37,153 nucleotides of DNA from Limnohabitans sp. Rim28 (GCF_000293865.2 NZ_ALKN02000020.1:1-37153); one strand, 5' to 3'. Counted from the stretch's first letter, positions 1 to 8,949 are shown. Notes: generated by a model from the letters alone, not told the origin. Program-made: numbers and translations.

Positions 1-752
1 GACAAGCCGCACTGGTCACCGGCGGAGGCTCTGGTCTCGGTGAAGCCACGGCCCGCGAACTGGCAAGGCTCGGCGCCAAGGTCGCGGTGCTCGACCTGAA
101 CATGGCCAACGCCGAGCGCGTGGCAGCCGAGATTGGCGGCGTTGCCGTGCACTGCAATGTGTCTGACCCTGACAGCATGGCCCAGGCCATGGAGACAGCC
201 GCTGCAGCGCACGGCCCCGCACGCATCCTGATGCAGATCGCTGGCATTGGCACCGCCAAGCGTGTGGTCGGTAAGGACGGCAAAGCCGCGCCGCTGGAAG
301 AATTCGCCAAGGTCATCAACGTCAACCTGATTGGGACCTACAACGCAGCGCGCCTGTTTGCCGAAGCCTGCGCCAAGATGGACCCCCTGGAAGACGGCGC
401 CAAAGGCGTGATGGTCTTCACCGCCTCGGTCGCCGCCTTTGACGGACAAGTGGGTCAGCAGGCTTACAGCGCCTCCAAAGCGGGCGTGGTCGGCATGACA
501 CTGCCCATGGCACGCGACCTGGCACAACACGGCATCCGCGTGTGCACCATCGCGCCCGGTCTGTTCAAGACCCCTTTGCTGGCCAGTTTGCCCGAGCCTG
601 TGCAGCAATCGCTGGCCGCCAGCATCCCCTTCCCTGCCCGCTTGGGCAAGCCCAGCGAGTTTGCTGAACTGGCCTGCCACATCGTCAGCAATGACCACCT
701 GAACGGCGAAGTCATTCGCCTAGATGGCGCATTGCGCATGGCCCCACGTTGA
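1..752 (+). CDS. SDR family 3-hydroxyacyl-CoA dehydrogenase-like oxidoreductase (5' truncated by window edge)
   Basis: Classical short-chain dehydrogenase/reductase using NAD(P)H. The reading frame is open from base 3, so the first few residues lie outside the window. The frame holds the Rossmann glycine motif TGGGSGLG at once, then LDLN at the end of beta-2, a catalytic Ser in TASVAAF, and the YSASK Tyr/Lys pair. The pattern resembles the HSD17B10 / type-2 3-hydroxyacyl-CoA dehydrogenase group, which oxidises 3-hydroxyacyl-CoA to 3-ketoacyl-CoA; this is a subfamily guess. An internal ATG at 87 falls after the cofactor motif and is not the start. The stop at 750-752 is 10 bases before the next gene, so the two are probably co-transcribed. 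With a CoA thioesterase and an acyl-CoA dehydrogenase next to it, a side-chain beta-oxidation role is plausible. Substrate unknown. Confidence 0.9.
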   Translation, partial: QAALVTGGGSGLGEATARELARLGAKVAVLDLNMANAERVAAEIGGVAVHCNVSDPDSMAQAMETAAAAHGPARILMQIAGIGTAKRVVGKDGKAAPLEEFAKVINVNLIGTYNAARLFAEACAKMDPLEDGAKGVMVFTASVAAFDGQVGQQAYSASKAGVVGMTLPMARDLAQHGIRVCTIAPGLFKTPLLASLPEPVQQSLAASIPFPARLGKPSEFAELACHIVSNDHLNGEVIRLDGALRMAPR

Positions 753-762
753 AAGAGAAACC

Positions 763-1182
763 ATGAGCAAAACCGTTGTCTACGATGTGCAAGTGGTGTT
801 CGGTGACTGCGACCCGGCAGGCATTGTGTTCTTCCCCAATTTTTCCAAATGGATGGACGCGTCGTCCCTGAACTTCTTCATGAAGTGCGGCATCCTGCCC
901 TGGCGCGAACTGGTCAAAACGCGCGGCATCATCGGCACGCCGCTCTTAGAGATCAACACCAAATTCATCCGCCCCGCCACCTACGGTGAAACCATTCAGG
1001 TACACACCAGTGTGCAAGAGTGGCGCGAGAAAGTGTTCGTCCACAAGCATGTGGTCATGCGTGGCGACACGGTGCTGTGCGAGGGCACCGAGGTGCGCGC
1101 TTTTTGCATCAAACACCCCGAAGACCCGGACCGCATCAAAGCGATTCCGGTGCCCGAAGACATCAAGGCTTTGTGCAGTTGA
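763..1182 (+). CDS. 4-hydroxybenzoyl-CoA thioesterase-like hotdog acyl-CoA thioesterase
   Basis: Predicted hotdog-fold thioesterase that hydrolyses an (aromatic) acyl-CoA to acid and CoA in the cytoplasm. The ATG at 763 follows a purine-rich GAAAGAGAAA and gives 139 residues, close to the roughly 140 of the family; an upstream in-frame ATG at 724 overlaps the SDR gene and adds unrelated sequence. The N-terminal motif GDCDPAGIVFFPNF places an Asp at residue 17, the position of the catalytic Asp17 in Pseudomonas CBS3 4-hydroxybenzoyl-CoA thioesterase as I recall it. KCG, PW, GTP and a C-terminal LCS also match that enzyme. This is the best functional clue for the operon: release of a hydroxybenzoate-type acid from its CoA ester. 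A broader 4HBT-family role cannot be excluded. Confidence 0.88.
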   Translation: MSKTVVYDVQVVFGDCDPAGIVFFPNFSKWMDASSLNFFMKCGILPWRELVKTRGIIGTPLLEINTKFIRPATYGETIQVHTSVQEWREKVFVHKHVVMRGDTVLCEGTEVRAFCIKHPEDPDRIKAIPVPEDIKALCS

Positions 1183-1252
1183 TGACTTCTATTCTCCATT
1201 GCCGTTTCCCCCCACCTGAATTTTTTCAACCGACCCTTTCGAGGAGACAAGC

Positions 1253-2254
1253 ATGACCAACCGCCGCGAATTCATCCAATCGACCATCGGCGCCGCCATT
1301 TTGGGCAGCACCGCATTCCAGCAAACTTGGGCGCAAAGCGGTCTGCCGATCGAGCAAGTCAAAGTGCTCTACGGCTTCCCACCTGGCAGCTCGGGCGACA
1401 TCTGCGCCCGCCGCGTGGCCGAAAAATTTGGCGGCACGTCCTATAGCAAGAACGCCGGCATCATTGACAGCAAACCCGGCGCAGGCGGCCAGATTGCCCT
1501 GAACCTGCTGAAAAGCGCACCCGCTGACGGCTCGGTGTTGGCCATGACCCCGTTCTCGGCCATCTCGCTCTACCCCCACATCTTCAAAAATTTGCAATAC
1601 AAGCCTTTTGAGGACTTCATCCCGGTAGGCACAGCCTCCATGATCCACCACGGTTTTGCCGTCGGCCCCTTGGTGCCTGCCAGTGTCAAAAACGTGAAGG
1701 ACTTCATCGCTTGGGCCAAGGCCAACCCTGCGCAGGCCAGCTACGGTTCGCCCGCTGCAGGCTCTACACCGCACTTCATTGGCGCCTTGCTTGGCCTCAA
1801 CCAAAGTTTTGAGTTCAAACATGTGCCCTACCGCGGCTCGGTGCCCGGCGTGACCGACGTGGTCGGTGGCCAAATCGCTTGCATGTTCACACCACACGGC
1901 GACTTCATCGCCAACCACAAAGCCGGCAAGATGCGCATCCTGGCCACCTCGGGCAAAACCCGTTCGCCTTTTGTGCCCGACGTGGCCACCTTTGCCGAGC
2001 AAGGTTTCCCGGAGTTGACCGTGGAAGAGTGGTTCGGCTTTTACGCCCCCGCCAAAACCCCGGCCAATGTGGTGCAAGCAGCCAACGCGGCGATCAATGC
2101 AGCCCTCAAAGACAAAGGCGTGCAAGATGCCTTGACCATCGTAGGTTTGATTCCTTTTGGTGGCAGCGCCGCAGACCAACTCAAGAGTTCGCAAGTGGAA
2201 CTTGAGCGCTGGGGCCCCCTGATCAAGCACATTGGCTTCAGCGTCGATTCCTGA
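1253..2254 (+). CDS. Bug-family tripartite tricarboxylate transporter substrate-binding protein
   Basis: Periplasmic solute receptor of the Bug/TctC family, 333 residues. The start has a strong ribosome site (GAGGAG, 6 nt before ATG). The N-terminus carries an RRxF twin-arginine-like motif at residues 4-7, a short hydrophobic stretch and a likely cleavage near residue 27 (TWAQ), so export may be via Tat. Internal hallmarks are YGFPPGSSGD near the N-terminus, KPGAGGQIA around residue 82, PYRGSVPGVTDVVGGQ and a C-terminal KSSQVELERWGPLIK. No TctA/TctB membrane genes are in the window, which is common for Bug proteins in Burkholderiales. It sits inside the catabolic block, so it probably captures the pathway's organic acid. 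Ligand not predictable. Confidence 0.92.
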   Translation: MTNRREFIQSTIGAAILGSTAFQQTWAQSGLPIEQVKVLYGFPPGSSGDICARRVAEKFGGTSYSKNAGIIDSKPGAGGQIALNLLKSAPADGSVLAMTPFSAISLYPHIFKNLQYKPFEDFIPVGTASMIHHGFAVGPLVPASVKNVKDFIAWAKANPAQASYGSPAAGSTPHFIGALLGLNQSFEFKHVPYRGSVPGVTDVVGGQIACMFTPHGDFIANHKAGKMRILATSGKTRSPFVPDVATFAEQGFPELTVEEWFGFYAPAKTPANVVQAANAAINAALKDKGVQDALTIVGLIPFGGSAADQLKSSQVELERWGPLIKHIGFSVDS

Positions 2255-2275
2255 TCCCTTGCGCCCAAACGCTTT

Positions 2276-2307
2276 CCGGTGCACCTTGACAGGTGTGCCG
2301 GACTTTT
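2276..2307 (+). terminator. hairpin with short T tract between Bug and acyl-CoA dehydrogenase genes
   Basis: An 11-bp stem (2276-2286 with 2291-2301, two internal G-U pairs, loop TGAC) is followed by ACTTTT. It sits 21 bases after the Bug gene stop and probably gives partial intrinsic termination within the block. Confidence 0.5.
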
Positions 2308-2326
2308 CCATTGAGCAAAGAAGCCC

Positions 2327-4045
2327 ATGAACGCCTACCAAGCCCGCACCGACGACATGCAGTTCGTCATGTCCCGCGTTTTGAACGCCCCTGCCCGGCT
2401 GCAAGCGCTGCCCGCCTTTGCCGAGGTGGACGCTGACTTGATGCAGCAGGTGCTGGGGGAAGCCGGCAAGTTCGTGGGCGAAGTCATCGCCCCGCTCAAC
2501 CGCGATGGCGACGAGATCGGTGCGCAGTGGAAAGACGGCGCGGTCACCATGCCGCCAGGGTTCAAGGACGCGTACCAATCCTTCTGGCAATCGGGCTGGC
2601 CCGCCTTGGCTGCCAGCGCCGAAGACGGCGGCCAAGGCCTGCCCACGGTCCTCGAGGCCATGCTCTACGAAATGCTGAGTGCGGCCAACATGGGCTGGAC
2701 CATGGCCCCTGGTTTGCTACACGGCGCATATGAATGCATCAAGCACCACGCCAGCGACGAGCTCAAGGCGCAGTATTTGGAAAAAGTGGCGACCGGCGAA
2801 TGGCTGGCCACCATGTGCCTGACCGAGCCGCATGCGGGCTCTGATTTGGGCCTGGCCCGCACCAAAGCCGTGCCCCTGCCCGATGGACAGTACGCCGTCA
2901 GCGGGACCAAAATTTTCATCTCTGGGGGCGAACACGACCTCACCGACAACATCGTGCACCTGGTGCTGGCGCGTCTGCCCGACGCGCCGCCCGGCCCCAA
3001 AGGCCTGTCGCTGTTTTTGGTTCCGAAGTTCTACCCGGACGGCAGTCGCAGCCGTGTGCACTGCGACCGCATCGAAGAAAAAATGGGCTTGCACGGCAGC
3101 CCCACTTGCGTGATGCGCTTTGACGAGGCGGTGTCTTCCATAGTGGGCGAGCCGGGCAAGGGCCTGAACGCGATGTTCGTCATGATGAACGCCGCCCGCT
3201 TGCATGTGGCCCTGCAAGGCATTGGCCTGCTGGATGCCGCTTGGCAAAAAGCCGACGCCTATGCGCAAGAGCGCCGCCAAATGCGTGCGCCGGGCAAAGG
3301 CAAGGGCACTGGGGAGGCCGATTTCATCGGTGAACACCCAGCCATGCGAAAAATTCTAGACACGCAACGCGCCTGGATTGATGGTGGACGCGTGTTGGCC
3401 TATCGCACGGCGCTCGAACTCGACCTGATCAAACACAGCCCCATCGCCGACACGCAAGCCGCCGCACAACGCTGGTGTGCACTGGTCACGCCAGTCATGA
3501 AATCGGTGTTCACCCACCAGGCTTTTCACGGCGGGAGCGACTGCCTGCAGGTGTTTGGCGGCCACGGTTATGTGCGCGAATGGGGCATTGAACAGATCGT
3601 GCGCGATGCCCGTGTGACCATGATTTACGAGGGCACCAACGAAATCCAGGCCATTGACCTGCTGGTGCGCAAAGTGCTGCCCGATGGCGGCGCCGCCATG
3701 AACGCCCTGTTGGAGGGTCTTCAAGTCGATTTGCCGTCTGGGGCCAAAGCCAGCACACAGGCTGGCGCACGCATTCAGACCCTGCGCGCCATCACCGCAC
3801 AAATTGTCAAAGCCGCCCCGCAAGACGCGGCCCTGGCCTACCGCGTGGCCGACGACTACCTGCGAGCCGTGGCCCTGGTGCTGATGGACTGGGCCTGGTT
3901 GCGCATCGAAGCGGGTGTGGACGACAGCACGCCCAACGCCACAACACGCTGGCGGGCCCCGGCCCAAGCCCTGCGCAGTTGGGTGCTGCCCGAATTCCAG
4001 ATGCGCACCTTCATCATCGTCCAGCAATGCACAGCGGCGGCATAA
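2327..4045 (+). CDS. acyl-CoA dehydrogenase (about 600-residue class, C-terminal extension domain)
   Basis: FAD-dependent acyl-CoA dehydrogenase, 572 residues, oxidising an acyl-CoA to the trans-2-enoyl-CoA and passing electrons to ETF. Seen in the sequence: an N-terminal alpha domain, the FAD-binding MCLTEPHAGSDLG segment around residue 162, QVFGGHGYVREWGIEQIVRDAR, and YEGTNEIQ with the presumed catalytic base Glu at residue 435. A C-terminal helical extension, typical of the long class, follows. It is about 24 residues shorter than the second acyl-CoA dehydrogenase in this window, mainly at the C-terminus. The start has only a weak purine-rich site (AAAGAAG). With the SDR and thioesterase upstream it would supply the first dehydrogenation of a saturated side chain. 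Electron acceptors EtfA/EtfB are encoded about 20 kb away. Confidence 0.93.
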   Translation: MNAYQARTDDMQFVMSRVLNAPARLQALPAFAEVDADLMQQVLGEAGKFVGEVIAPLNRDGDEIGAQWKDGAVTMPPGFKDAYQSFWQSGWPALAASAEDGGQGLPTVLEAMLYEMLSAANMGWTMAPGLLHGAYECIKHHASDELKAQYLEKVATGEWLATMCLTEPHAGSDLGLARTKAVPLPDGQYAVSGTKIFISGGEHDLTDNIVHLVLARLPDAPPGPKGLSLFLVPKFYPDGSRSRVHCDRIEEKMGLHGSPTCVMRFDEAVSSIVGEPGKGLNAMFVMMNAARLHVALQGIGLLDAAWQKADAYAQERRQMRAPGKGKGTGEADFIGEHPAMRKILDTQRAWIDGGRVLAYRTALELDLIKHSPIADTQAAAQRWCALVTPVMKSVFTHQAFHGGSDCLQVFGGHGYVREWGIEQIVRDARVTMIYEGTNEIQAIDLLVRKVLPDGGAAMNALLEGLQVDLPSGAKASTQAGARIQTLRAITAQIVKAAPQDAALAYRVADDYLRAVALVLMDWAWLRIEAGVDDSTPNATTRWRAPAQALRSWVLPEFQMRTFIIVQQCTAAA

Positions 4046-4055
4046 TTCGCCCACC

Positions 4056-4571
4056 ATGCCCCGCACGTCCAAAACGACAACTCCAGCGCCTGCGACCCAC
4101 GCGACTGCTCACTGGCCTCCCGACCATTCGGCGCCTTGCGCCGTGGACGTGGTGGACACCGGCTACCTGCAGACCCTGATGGGCTACAACGCCCGTCGGG
4201 CTGCTCTGAGCATCATTGAGGTGTTTTTGGAGCGGCTGGCCCCTTACGGACTCAAACCGGTCGATTTTTCGGTCATGTCCACCATCAGCCACAACCCAGG
4301 CGTGACTTCACGTCAACTGTGCAATGCCCTGAATTTGTTGCCGCCCAATTTGGTCGGTCTGATTCAATCCCTGGAAGCGCGGGACTTGATTGAGCGAAAA
4401 CCACACCCCCATGATGGCCGTGCCGTCGGCCTGCATGCCATCCCCAAGGGGCTCGATTTGATGGCGCAAGCTGAACAAACGGCGACCGAACTGGAAATCG
4501 AAAAAACCGCGAAATTGACACCTGCACAGCGCAAAACTTTGCTGAGCCTGCTGCAAAAAATTTACCTCTGA
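4056..4571 (+). CDS. MarR-family transcriptional regulator
   Basis: Winged-helix MarR regulator, 171 residues from the ATG at 4056, 10 bases after the acyl-CoA dehydrogenase stop. Upstream in-frame starts lie inside the dehydrogenase gene. After a Pro/Thr-rich N-terminal tail of about 30 residues come the dimerisation helix (LMGYNARRAALSIIEVFLERL), the recognition region (SRQLCNALNLLPPNLVGLIQSLEARDLIERKPHPHDGRAVGLHAIPKG, quoted only as a region: residues about 87-135), and the C-terminal helix. The D-x-R wing motif (HDGR) is present. MarR proteins next to aromatic-acid catabolic genes are usually repressors released by the substrate or its CoA ester, so control of this block is the natural inference. 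Confidence 0.9.
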   Translation: MPRTSKTTTPAPATHATAHWPPDHSAPCAVDVVDTGYLQTLMGYNARRAALSIIEVFLERLAPYGLKPVDFSVMSTISHNPGVTSRQLCNALNLLPPNLVGLIQSLEARDLIERKPHPHDGRAVGLHAIPKGLDLMAQAEQTATELEIEKTAKLTPAQRKTLLSLLQKIYL

Positions 4572-4590
4572 TTTGCCGAAAGCGTGAACC

Positions 4591-5763
4591 ATGTCACACA
4601 CCAGCCTGCCTGTTGATGCGCACCAAGCCTTGATGATTGGCCGTTTGTGGGTACCCGGAAATGGTGCCCATGTGGTGGCCGTCACGCCTCAAGATGTTCT
4701 TGACTTGTCGGGCCTGGCAAGCACTTGCAGTGCCTTGTTGGACTTGCCCGATGTGGCCCACCGGGTCCGCGCCCATGTGGCTTCGGGTCAGGCCAAAACA
4801 CTGGCCAGCACCCAGCAAGCCCTGCACAACAGCGATGCGGCGCAGCACGCTGAAGGTCAAGCTTGGTTCATGGCCCCCTGCGACCTGCAAGCCGTCAAAG
4901 CAGCCGGTGTGACATTTGTGGCCAGCATGCTGGAGCGCGTGATCGAAGAGCAGGCCCGCGGCGACGCCAGCCGGGCCGAGGCCGTGCGCCAAGCGGTGAT
5001 CGCCGTGATTGGCGACAACTTGCGCAATGTGGTGCCTGGCTCAGCTGAATCGGCCAAGCTCAAGGAGGTGCTGTTGGCCCAGGGCATGTGGTCGCAGTAC
5101 CTGGAAGTGGGCATTGGGCCCGACGCGGAAATCTTCACCAAGGCCCAACCCATGAGCGCGGTCGGCAGCGGCGCCAAGGTCGGCATCCACCCTGGCAGCC
5201 AGTGGAACAACCCAGAACCCGAAATCGTACTGGCCGCCAATTCACGTGGCGAAGTGGTCGGCGCCACCCTGGGCAACGACGTGAACCTGCGTGACTTTGA
5301 AGGCCGCAGCGCCTTGCTGCTGGGCAAAGCCAAGGACAACAACGCCAGCTGCGCCATCGGTCCCTTCATCCGCCTGTTTGACGACCACTTCAGCATCGAC
5401 GATGTGCGCCAATGCGACCTGAGCCTCCACGTGCAAGGCCCCGAAGGCTTTGTCATGCAAGGCAGCAGCGCCCTCCGCCAAATCAGCCGCGACCCGCTCG
5501 ATTTGGTGTCCCAAGCCATGGGCCCGAATCATCAATACCCTGACGGCATGGTGCTGTTTTTGGGCACCATGTTCGCCCCCACCCAAGACCGACACGGCCC
5601 CGGCCAGGGCTTCACCCATGTGGTGGGCGATGTGGTCAGCGTCTCCACACCTTTGCTGGGCACCTTGGTCAACGAGGTCACCACCTCTGACACGGCGCCC
5701 CCCTGGACCTACGGCTTTGGCGCCTTGATGAACGATTTGGCCAAACGTCAGCGCGCCGCCTGA
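4591..5763 (+). CDS. fumarylacetoacetate hydrolase (FAH) family protein
   Basis: Cytoplasmic metal-dependent hydrolase or decarboxylase/isomerase of the FAH superfamily, 390 residues. The first about 150 residues are a variable N-terminal domain. The FAH fold starts near residue 175 (EIFTKAQPMSAVGSG), has the Mg-binding acidic pair in NPEPEIVL around residue 210, and then GNDVNLRDFEGRS and KDNNASC. The distal THVVGDVVSVSTPLLGTLVNEV is typical of the C-terminal half. The family acts on ring-cleavage products such as fumarylpyruvate, maleylpyruvate or 2-oxohept-3-ene-dioate, and on 2-keto-3-deoxy sugar acids; the subfamily cannot be fixed here. It lies 19 bases after the MarR gene. No strong ribosome site is visible before the ATG. 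Confidence 0.88.
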   Translation: MSHTSLPVDAHQALMIGRLWVPGNGAHVVAVTPQDVLDLSGLASTCSALLDLPDVAHRVRAHVASGQAKTLASTQQALHNSDAAQHAEGQAWFMAPCDLQAVKAAGVTFVASMLERVIEEQARGDASRAEAVRQAVIAVIGDNLRNVVPGSAESAKLKEVLLAQGMWSQYLEVGIGPDAEIFTKAQPMSAVGSGAKVGIHPGSQWNNPEPEIVLAANSRGEVVGATLGNDVNLRDFEGRSALLLGKAKDNNASCAIGPFIRLFDDHFSIDDVRQCDLSLHVQGPEGFVMQGSSALRQISRDPLDLVSQAMGPNHQYPDGMVLFLGTMFAPTQDRHGPGQGFTHVVGDVVSVSTPLLGTLVNEVTTSDTAPPWTYGFGALMNDLAKRQRAA

Positions 5764-5850
5764 TCGCCCCATGGCAGGGCTGGCATAATTTTGGGTTTTC
5801 CACACACCGGTCTCTTTTGGGCACCGGGCCTTTCTGACAGGAACTTCCCC

Positions 5851-6201
5851 ATGAACACCACTCCATCCGGCTTGCAATACGAAGACACCCTTGTCGGTGA
5901 AGGCGAAGTCGCGACAGCGGGCCAGGACGTCACCGTGCACTACACCGGCTGGCTCTACAAGGATGGCCAGCAAGGCGCCAAATTCGACTCCAGCCGTGAC
6001 CGCCGTGACCCGTTCGTGTTCGGCTTGGGCGCTGGCATGGTCATCAAAGGCTGGGACGAAGGCGTGGCCGGCATGAAGGTCGGCGGTCAGCGCACCCTGA
6101 TCATTCCAGCCGAATTGGGCTACGGCGCACGCGGCGCTGGTGGCGTGATTCCGCCAAACGCCACGTTGAAATTTGATGTCGAGCTGTTGGCACTGAACTG
6201 A
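5851..6201 (+). CDS. FKBP-type peptidyl-prolyl cis-trans isomerase
   Basis: Single-domain FKBP PPIase, 116 residues, accelerating proline isomerisation in the cytoplasm (no signal peptide). The ATG at 5851 follows AGGAAC with good spacing; a longer upstream extension from 5791 has no family similarity. Family motifs are [62 protein letters not shown] (each seen as a continuous block). The gene is followed by a strong terminator and then the heat-shock genes, so it is probably a separate unit, though another folding helper beside grpE-dnaK-dnaJ is a sensible neighbour. Confidence 0.95.
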   Translation: MNTTPSGLQYEDTLVGEGEVATAGQDVTVHYTGWLYKDGQQGAKFDSSRDRRDPFVFGLGAGMVIKGWDEGVAGMKVGGQRTLIIPAELGYGARGAGGVIPPNATLKFDVELLALN

Positions 6202-6226
6202 CAGCAGCCCGCCAGGCGCCGGCAGC

Positions 6227-6251
6227 ACCCGCCGCATGGCGGGTTTTTTTT
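6227..6251 (+). terminator. intrinsic terminator after the FKBP gene
   Basis: A perfect stem ACCCGCC/GGCGGGT with loop GCAT is followed by eight T residues (6244-6251). It lies 25 bases after the FKBP stop and just before the grpE promoter. Confidence 0.9.
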
Positions 6252-6286
6252 GGGGCAATGCCCCACTTTTCCATCTCAAAGCCCCT

Positions 6287-6312
6287 CTTGAAGCCTGAGA
6301 CAACGCCCCTAT
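6287..6312 (+). promoter_or_regulatory. sigma-32 heat-shock promoter of grpE
   Basis: CTTGAA (6287-6292), a 13-base spacer and CCCCTAT (6306-6312) match the RpoH consensus CTTGAA-N13/14-CCCCAT closely. It is 36 bases upstream of the grpE ATG. Confidence 0.88.
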
Positions 6313-6347
6313 TTGTCAGGGATCAACATTTTTTGCGGTCATTGTTC

Positions 6348-6890
6348 ATGTCAGAACCCACTCACACCCCCGCCTCAGCCGCCCCAAGCGAAGAAGAGCT
6401 CATGGCCGCCCAAGCCGCCACCGACCCGCTGGCCGACGCCCAAGCGGAATTGGCGAACCTCAAGGCCCAAAACACCGATTTGGCCGACCAATACCTGCGT
6501 GCCCAAGCGGATGTGCAAAACGCCCGCCGCCGTGCGGACGATGAAATCGCCAAAGCCCGCAAATTCGCTGTAGAGGGCTTTGCCGACAGCCTTTTGCCGG
6601 TCCTGGACAGCTTAGAGGCCGGTTTGGCCATCCCCAACGTGACGATTGAGCAAATCCGCGAAGGCTCAGAAGCCACGCTGCGCCAGCTCAAAAGCGCGCT
6701 GGAACGCAACAAAGTTTTGGCCATCGACCCGCCCGCAGGCACCAAGTTCGATCCGCACCACCACCAAGCCATCAGCGTGGTGCCCGCCGAGCAAGAAGCC
6801 AACACCGTGGTCTCTGTGCTGCAAAAGGGTTATCAAATCGCCGACCGTGTGCTTCGTCCCGCCTTGGTCACCGTGACCGCGCCCAAATAA
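6348..6890 (+). CDS. grpE: GrpE nucleotide exchange factor of DnaK
   Basis: Homodimeric cochaperone that releases ADP from DnaK, 180 residues. The ATG at 6348 was chosen because the sequence before it (from 6258) overlaps the promoter and has no family similarity. Residues about 40-80 form the long coiled-coil dimer helix, with the family segment [26 protein letters not shown] (region only) around residue 48. The C-terminal beta domain carries [13 protein letters not shown] and [16 protein letters not shown]. An acidic, Ala-rich N-terminal tail is normal. It heads the grpE-dnaK-dnaJ block and has its own sigma-32 promoter. Confidence 0.97.
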   Translation: MSEPTHTPASAAPSEEELMAAQAATDPLADAQAELANLKAQNTDLADQYLRAQADVQNARRRADDEIAKARKFAVEGFADSLLPVLDSLEAGLAIPNVTIEQIREGSEATLRQLKSALERNKVLAIDPPAGTKFDPHHHQAISVVPAEQEANTVVSVLQKGYQIADRVLRPALVTVTAPK

Positions 6891-6901
6891 AGCACCGCGC
6901 C

Positions 6902-6931
6902 TTGCGGGATCGGACCCGCAAAACCATTTTT
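6902..6931 (+). terminator. weak hairpin after grpE
   Basis: A 7-bp stem TTGCGGG/CCCGCAA (6902-6921, loop ATCGGA) is followed by AAACCATTTTT. The T tract is displaced, so termination would be partial. It separates grpE from the independent dnaK promoter. Confidence 0.4.
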
Positions 6932-6943
6932 GAGGTGTGGGGA

Positions 6944-6971
6944 CTTGAAAAATTTTGCCCCCGCCCCACCT
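6944..6971 (+). promoter_or_regulatory. sigma-32 heat-shock promoter of dnaK
   Basis: CTTGAA (6944-6949), a 14-base spacer and CCCCACCT (6964-6971) fit the RpoH consensus. The element lies 40 bases before the dnaK ATG, so dnaK can be expressed apart from grpE. Confidence 0.85.
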
Positions 6972-7011
6972 GACATTTATCTGTATTTTTTAACATTTTC
7001 GGAGCATCCTC

Positions 7012-8937
7012 ATGGGAAGAATCATCGGTATTGACTTGGGCACCACCAACTCGTGCGTGGCCATCATGGAAGGCAACACGACCAAAGTGATCGAGAACGC
7101 CGAAGGCGCTCGCACCACCCCGTCCATCATTGCTTACCAAGAAGACGGCGAAATCTTGGTCGGCGCCTCCGCCAAGCGCCAAGCGGTCACCAACCCCCGC
7201 AACACTTTGTACGCGGTCAAGCGTCTGATCGGCCGCAAGTTCGCCGAGAAAGAGGTCCAAAAAGACATCGATCTGATGCCTTACACCATCGCCAAGGCCG
7301 ACAACGGCGATGCCTGGGTGGAAGTGCGCGGCAACAAATTGGCTCCGCCTCAAATCAGCGCTGAAATTCTGCGCAAGATGAAGAAAACTGCCGAAGACTA
7401 CCTTGGCGAAGAAGTGACCGAGGCCGTGATCACGGTCCCCGCCTACTTCAACGATGCCCAGCGCCAAGCCACCAAAGACGCTGGCCGCATTGCCGGTCTG
7501 GACGTCAAGCGCATCATCAACGAGCCCACCGCTGCCGCCTTGGCCTTTGGCCTGGACAAACAAGAAAAGGGCGACCGCAAGATCGCTGTGTATGACCTGG
7601 GTGGCGGCACGTTTGACGTGTCCATCATCGAGATTGCCGATGTGGATGGCGAAAAGCAGTTTGAAGTGCTGTCCACCAACGGCGACACCTTTTTGGGCGG
7701 CGAAGATTTTGACCAGCGCATCATCGACTACATCATTGCCGAGTTCAAGAAAGAATCCGGCGTGGACTTGGCCAAAGACGTGTTGGCCCTGCAGCGCCTC
7801 AAGGAATCCGCTGAAAAAGCCAAAATCGAGCTGTCCAGCTCGGCATCCACCGACGTTAACCTGCCTTACATCACCGCCGACGCTACAGGCCCCAAGCACC
7901 TGAACATCAAGCTGACCCGCGCCAAGCTGGAGCAACTGGTGGAAGAGCTGATCGAGCGCACCATCGCCCCATGCCGCATGGCCATCAAAGACGCGGGCGT
8001 CGCAGTCGGTGACATCGACGACATCATCTTGGTGGGTGGCATGTCGCGCATGCCCAAGGTGCAAGAAAAGGTCAAAGAATTCTTCGGCAAAGAGCCACGC
8101 AAAGACGTGAACCCTGACGAAGCCGTGGCCGTGGGCGCTGCGATCCAAGGTCAAGTCTTGTCGGGCGACCGCACCGACGTGTTGTTGCTCGACGTGACGC
8201 CTTTGTCGTTGGGCATCGAGACCATGGGCGGTGTGATGACCAAGATGATCACCAAGAACACGACCATCCCCACCAAGTTTGCACAGACCTTCTCGACCGC
8301 CGAAGACAATCAACCCGCCGTGACGATCAAGGTGTTCCAAGGTGAACGTGAAATCGCCAGCGGCAACAAGGCGCTGGGCGAGTTCAACCTCGAGGGCATC
8401 CCACCCGCCGCGCGCGGCACACCGCAAATTGAAGTGTCTTTTGACATTGACGCCAACGGCATCCTGCACGTCGGCGCCAAAGACAAGGGCACTGGCAAAG
8501 AAAACAAGATCACCATCAAGGCCAACTCGGGCCTGTCGGAAGCCGAGATCCAGCAGATGGTGAAAGACGCTGAGCTGAATGCCGTCGAAGACAAGAAAAA
8601 GCTGGAGTTGGTGCAAGCCCGCAATGCTGGCGAAGCCGCTGTGCACAGCGTGAAAAAGAGCCTGACCGAGCACGGCGACAAGATCGAAGCGGCTGAAAAG
8701 GAAGCCATCGAGGCCGCAACCAAGGACCTCGAAGAGGTTTTGAAAGGCGAAGACAAAGACGCCATCGAAGCCAAAACCGAAGCCCTGATGACGGCCAGCC
8801 AGAAGCTGGGCGAGAAAGTCTATGCCGACATGCAAGCCCAACAAGCTGCAGCCAGCGCCGGTGCTGCCGGTACAGATGCCAAACCCCAAGACGACAATGT
8901 GGTGGACGCAGAAGTCAAGGAAGTCAAAAAGGGCTAA
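7012..8937 (+). CDS. dnaK: molecular chaperone DnaK (Hsp70)
   Basis: ATP-dependent Hsp70 chaperone, 641 residues (E. coli 638). The nucleotide-binding domain opens with [12 protein letters not shown] (phosphate-1 loop, residues about 5-16). It continues with [15 protein letters not shown], the [12 protein letters not shown] phosphate-2 loop around residue 197 and the adenosine motif [12 protein letters not shown] around residue 342. The linker [15 protein letters not shown] leads to the substrate-binding beta domain (about 395-505) and the helical lid. The tail ends in [10 protein letters not shown]. The ribosome site is CGGAG before the ATG. It works with GrpE and DnaJ encoded on either side. 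A long open frame on the opposite strand is a codon-bias artefact. Confidence 0.99.
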   Translation: MGRIIGIDLGTTNSCVAIMEGNTTKVIENAEGARTTPSIIAYQEDGEILVGASAKRQAVTNPRNTLYAVKRLIGRKFAEKEVQKDIDLMPYTIAKADNGDAWVEVRGNKLAPPQISAEILRKMKKTAEDYLGEEVTEAVITVPAYFNDAQRQATKDAGRIAGLDVKRIINEPTAAALAFGLDKQEKGDRKIAVYDLGGGTFDVSIIEIADVDGEKQFEVLSTNGDTFLGGEDFDQRIIDYIIAEFKKESGVDLAKDVLALQRLKESAEKAKIELSSSASTDVNLPYITADATGPKHLNIKLTRAKLEQLVEELIERTIAPCRMAIKDAGVAVGDIDDIILVGGMSRMPKVQEKVKEFFGKEPRKDVNPDEAVAVGAAIQGQVLSGDRTDVLLLDVTPLSLGIETMGGVMTKMITKNTTIPTKFAQTFSTAEDNQPAVTIKVFQGEREIASGNKALGEFNLEGIPPAARGTPQIEVSFDIDANGILHVGAKDKGTGKENKITIKANSGLSEAEIQQMVKDAELNAVEDKKKLELVQARNAGEAAVHSVKKSLTEHGDKIEAAEKEAIEAATKDLEEVLKGEDKDAIEAKTEALMTASQKLGEKVYADMQAQQAAASAGAAGTDAKPQDDNVVDAEVKEVKKG

Positions 8938-8949
8938 CACCCCACCCCT

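Noticed and set aside
1226..2635. 469-codon open frame on the minus strand opposite the first Bug gene
   Set aside because: It spans the Bug gene, the spacer and part of the acyl-CoA dehydrogenase gene, and is a shadow of G/C-rich third codon positions.
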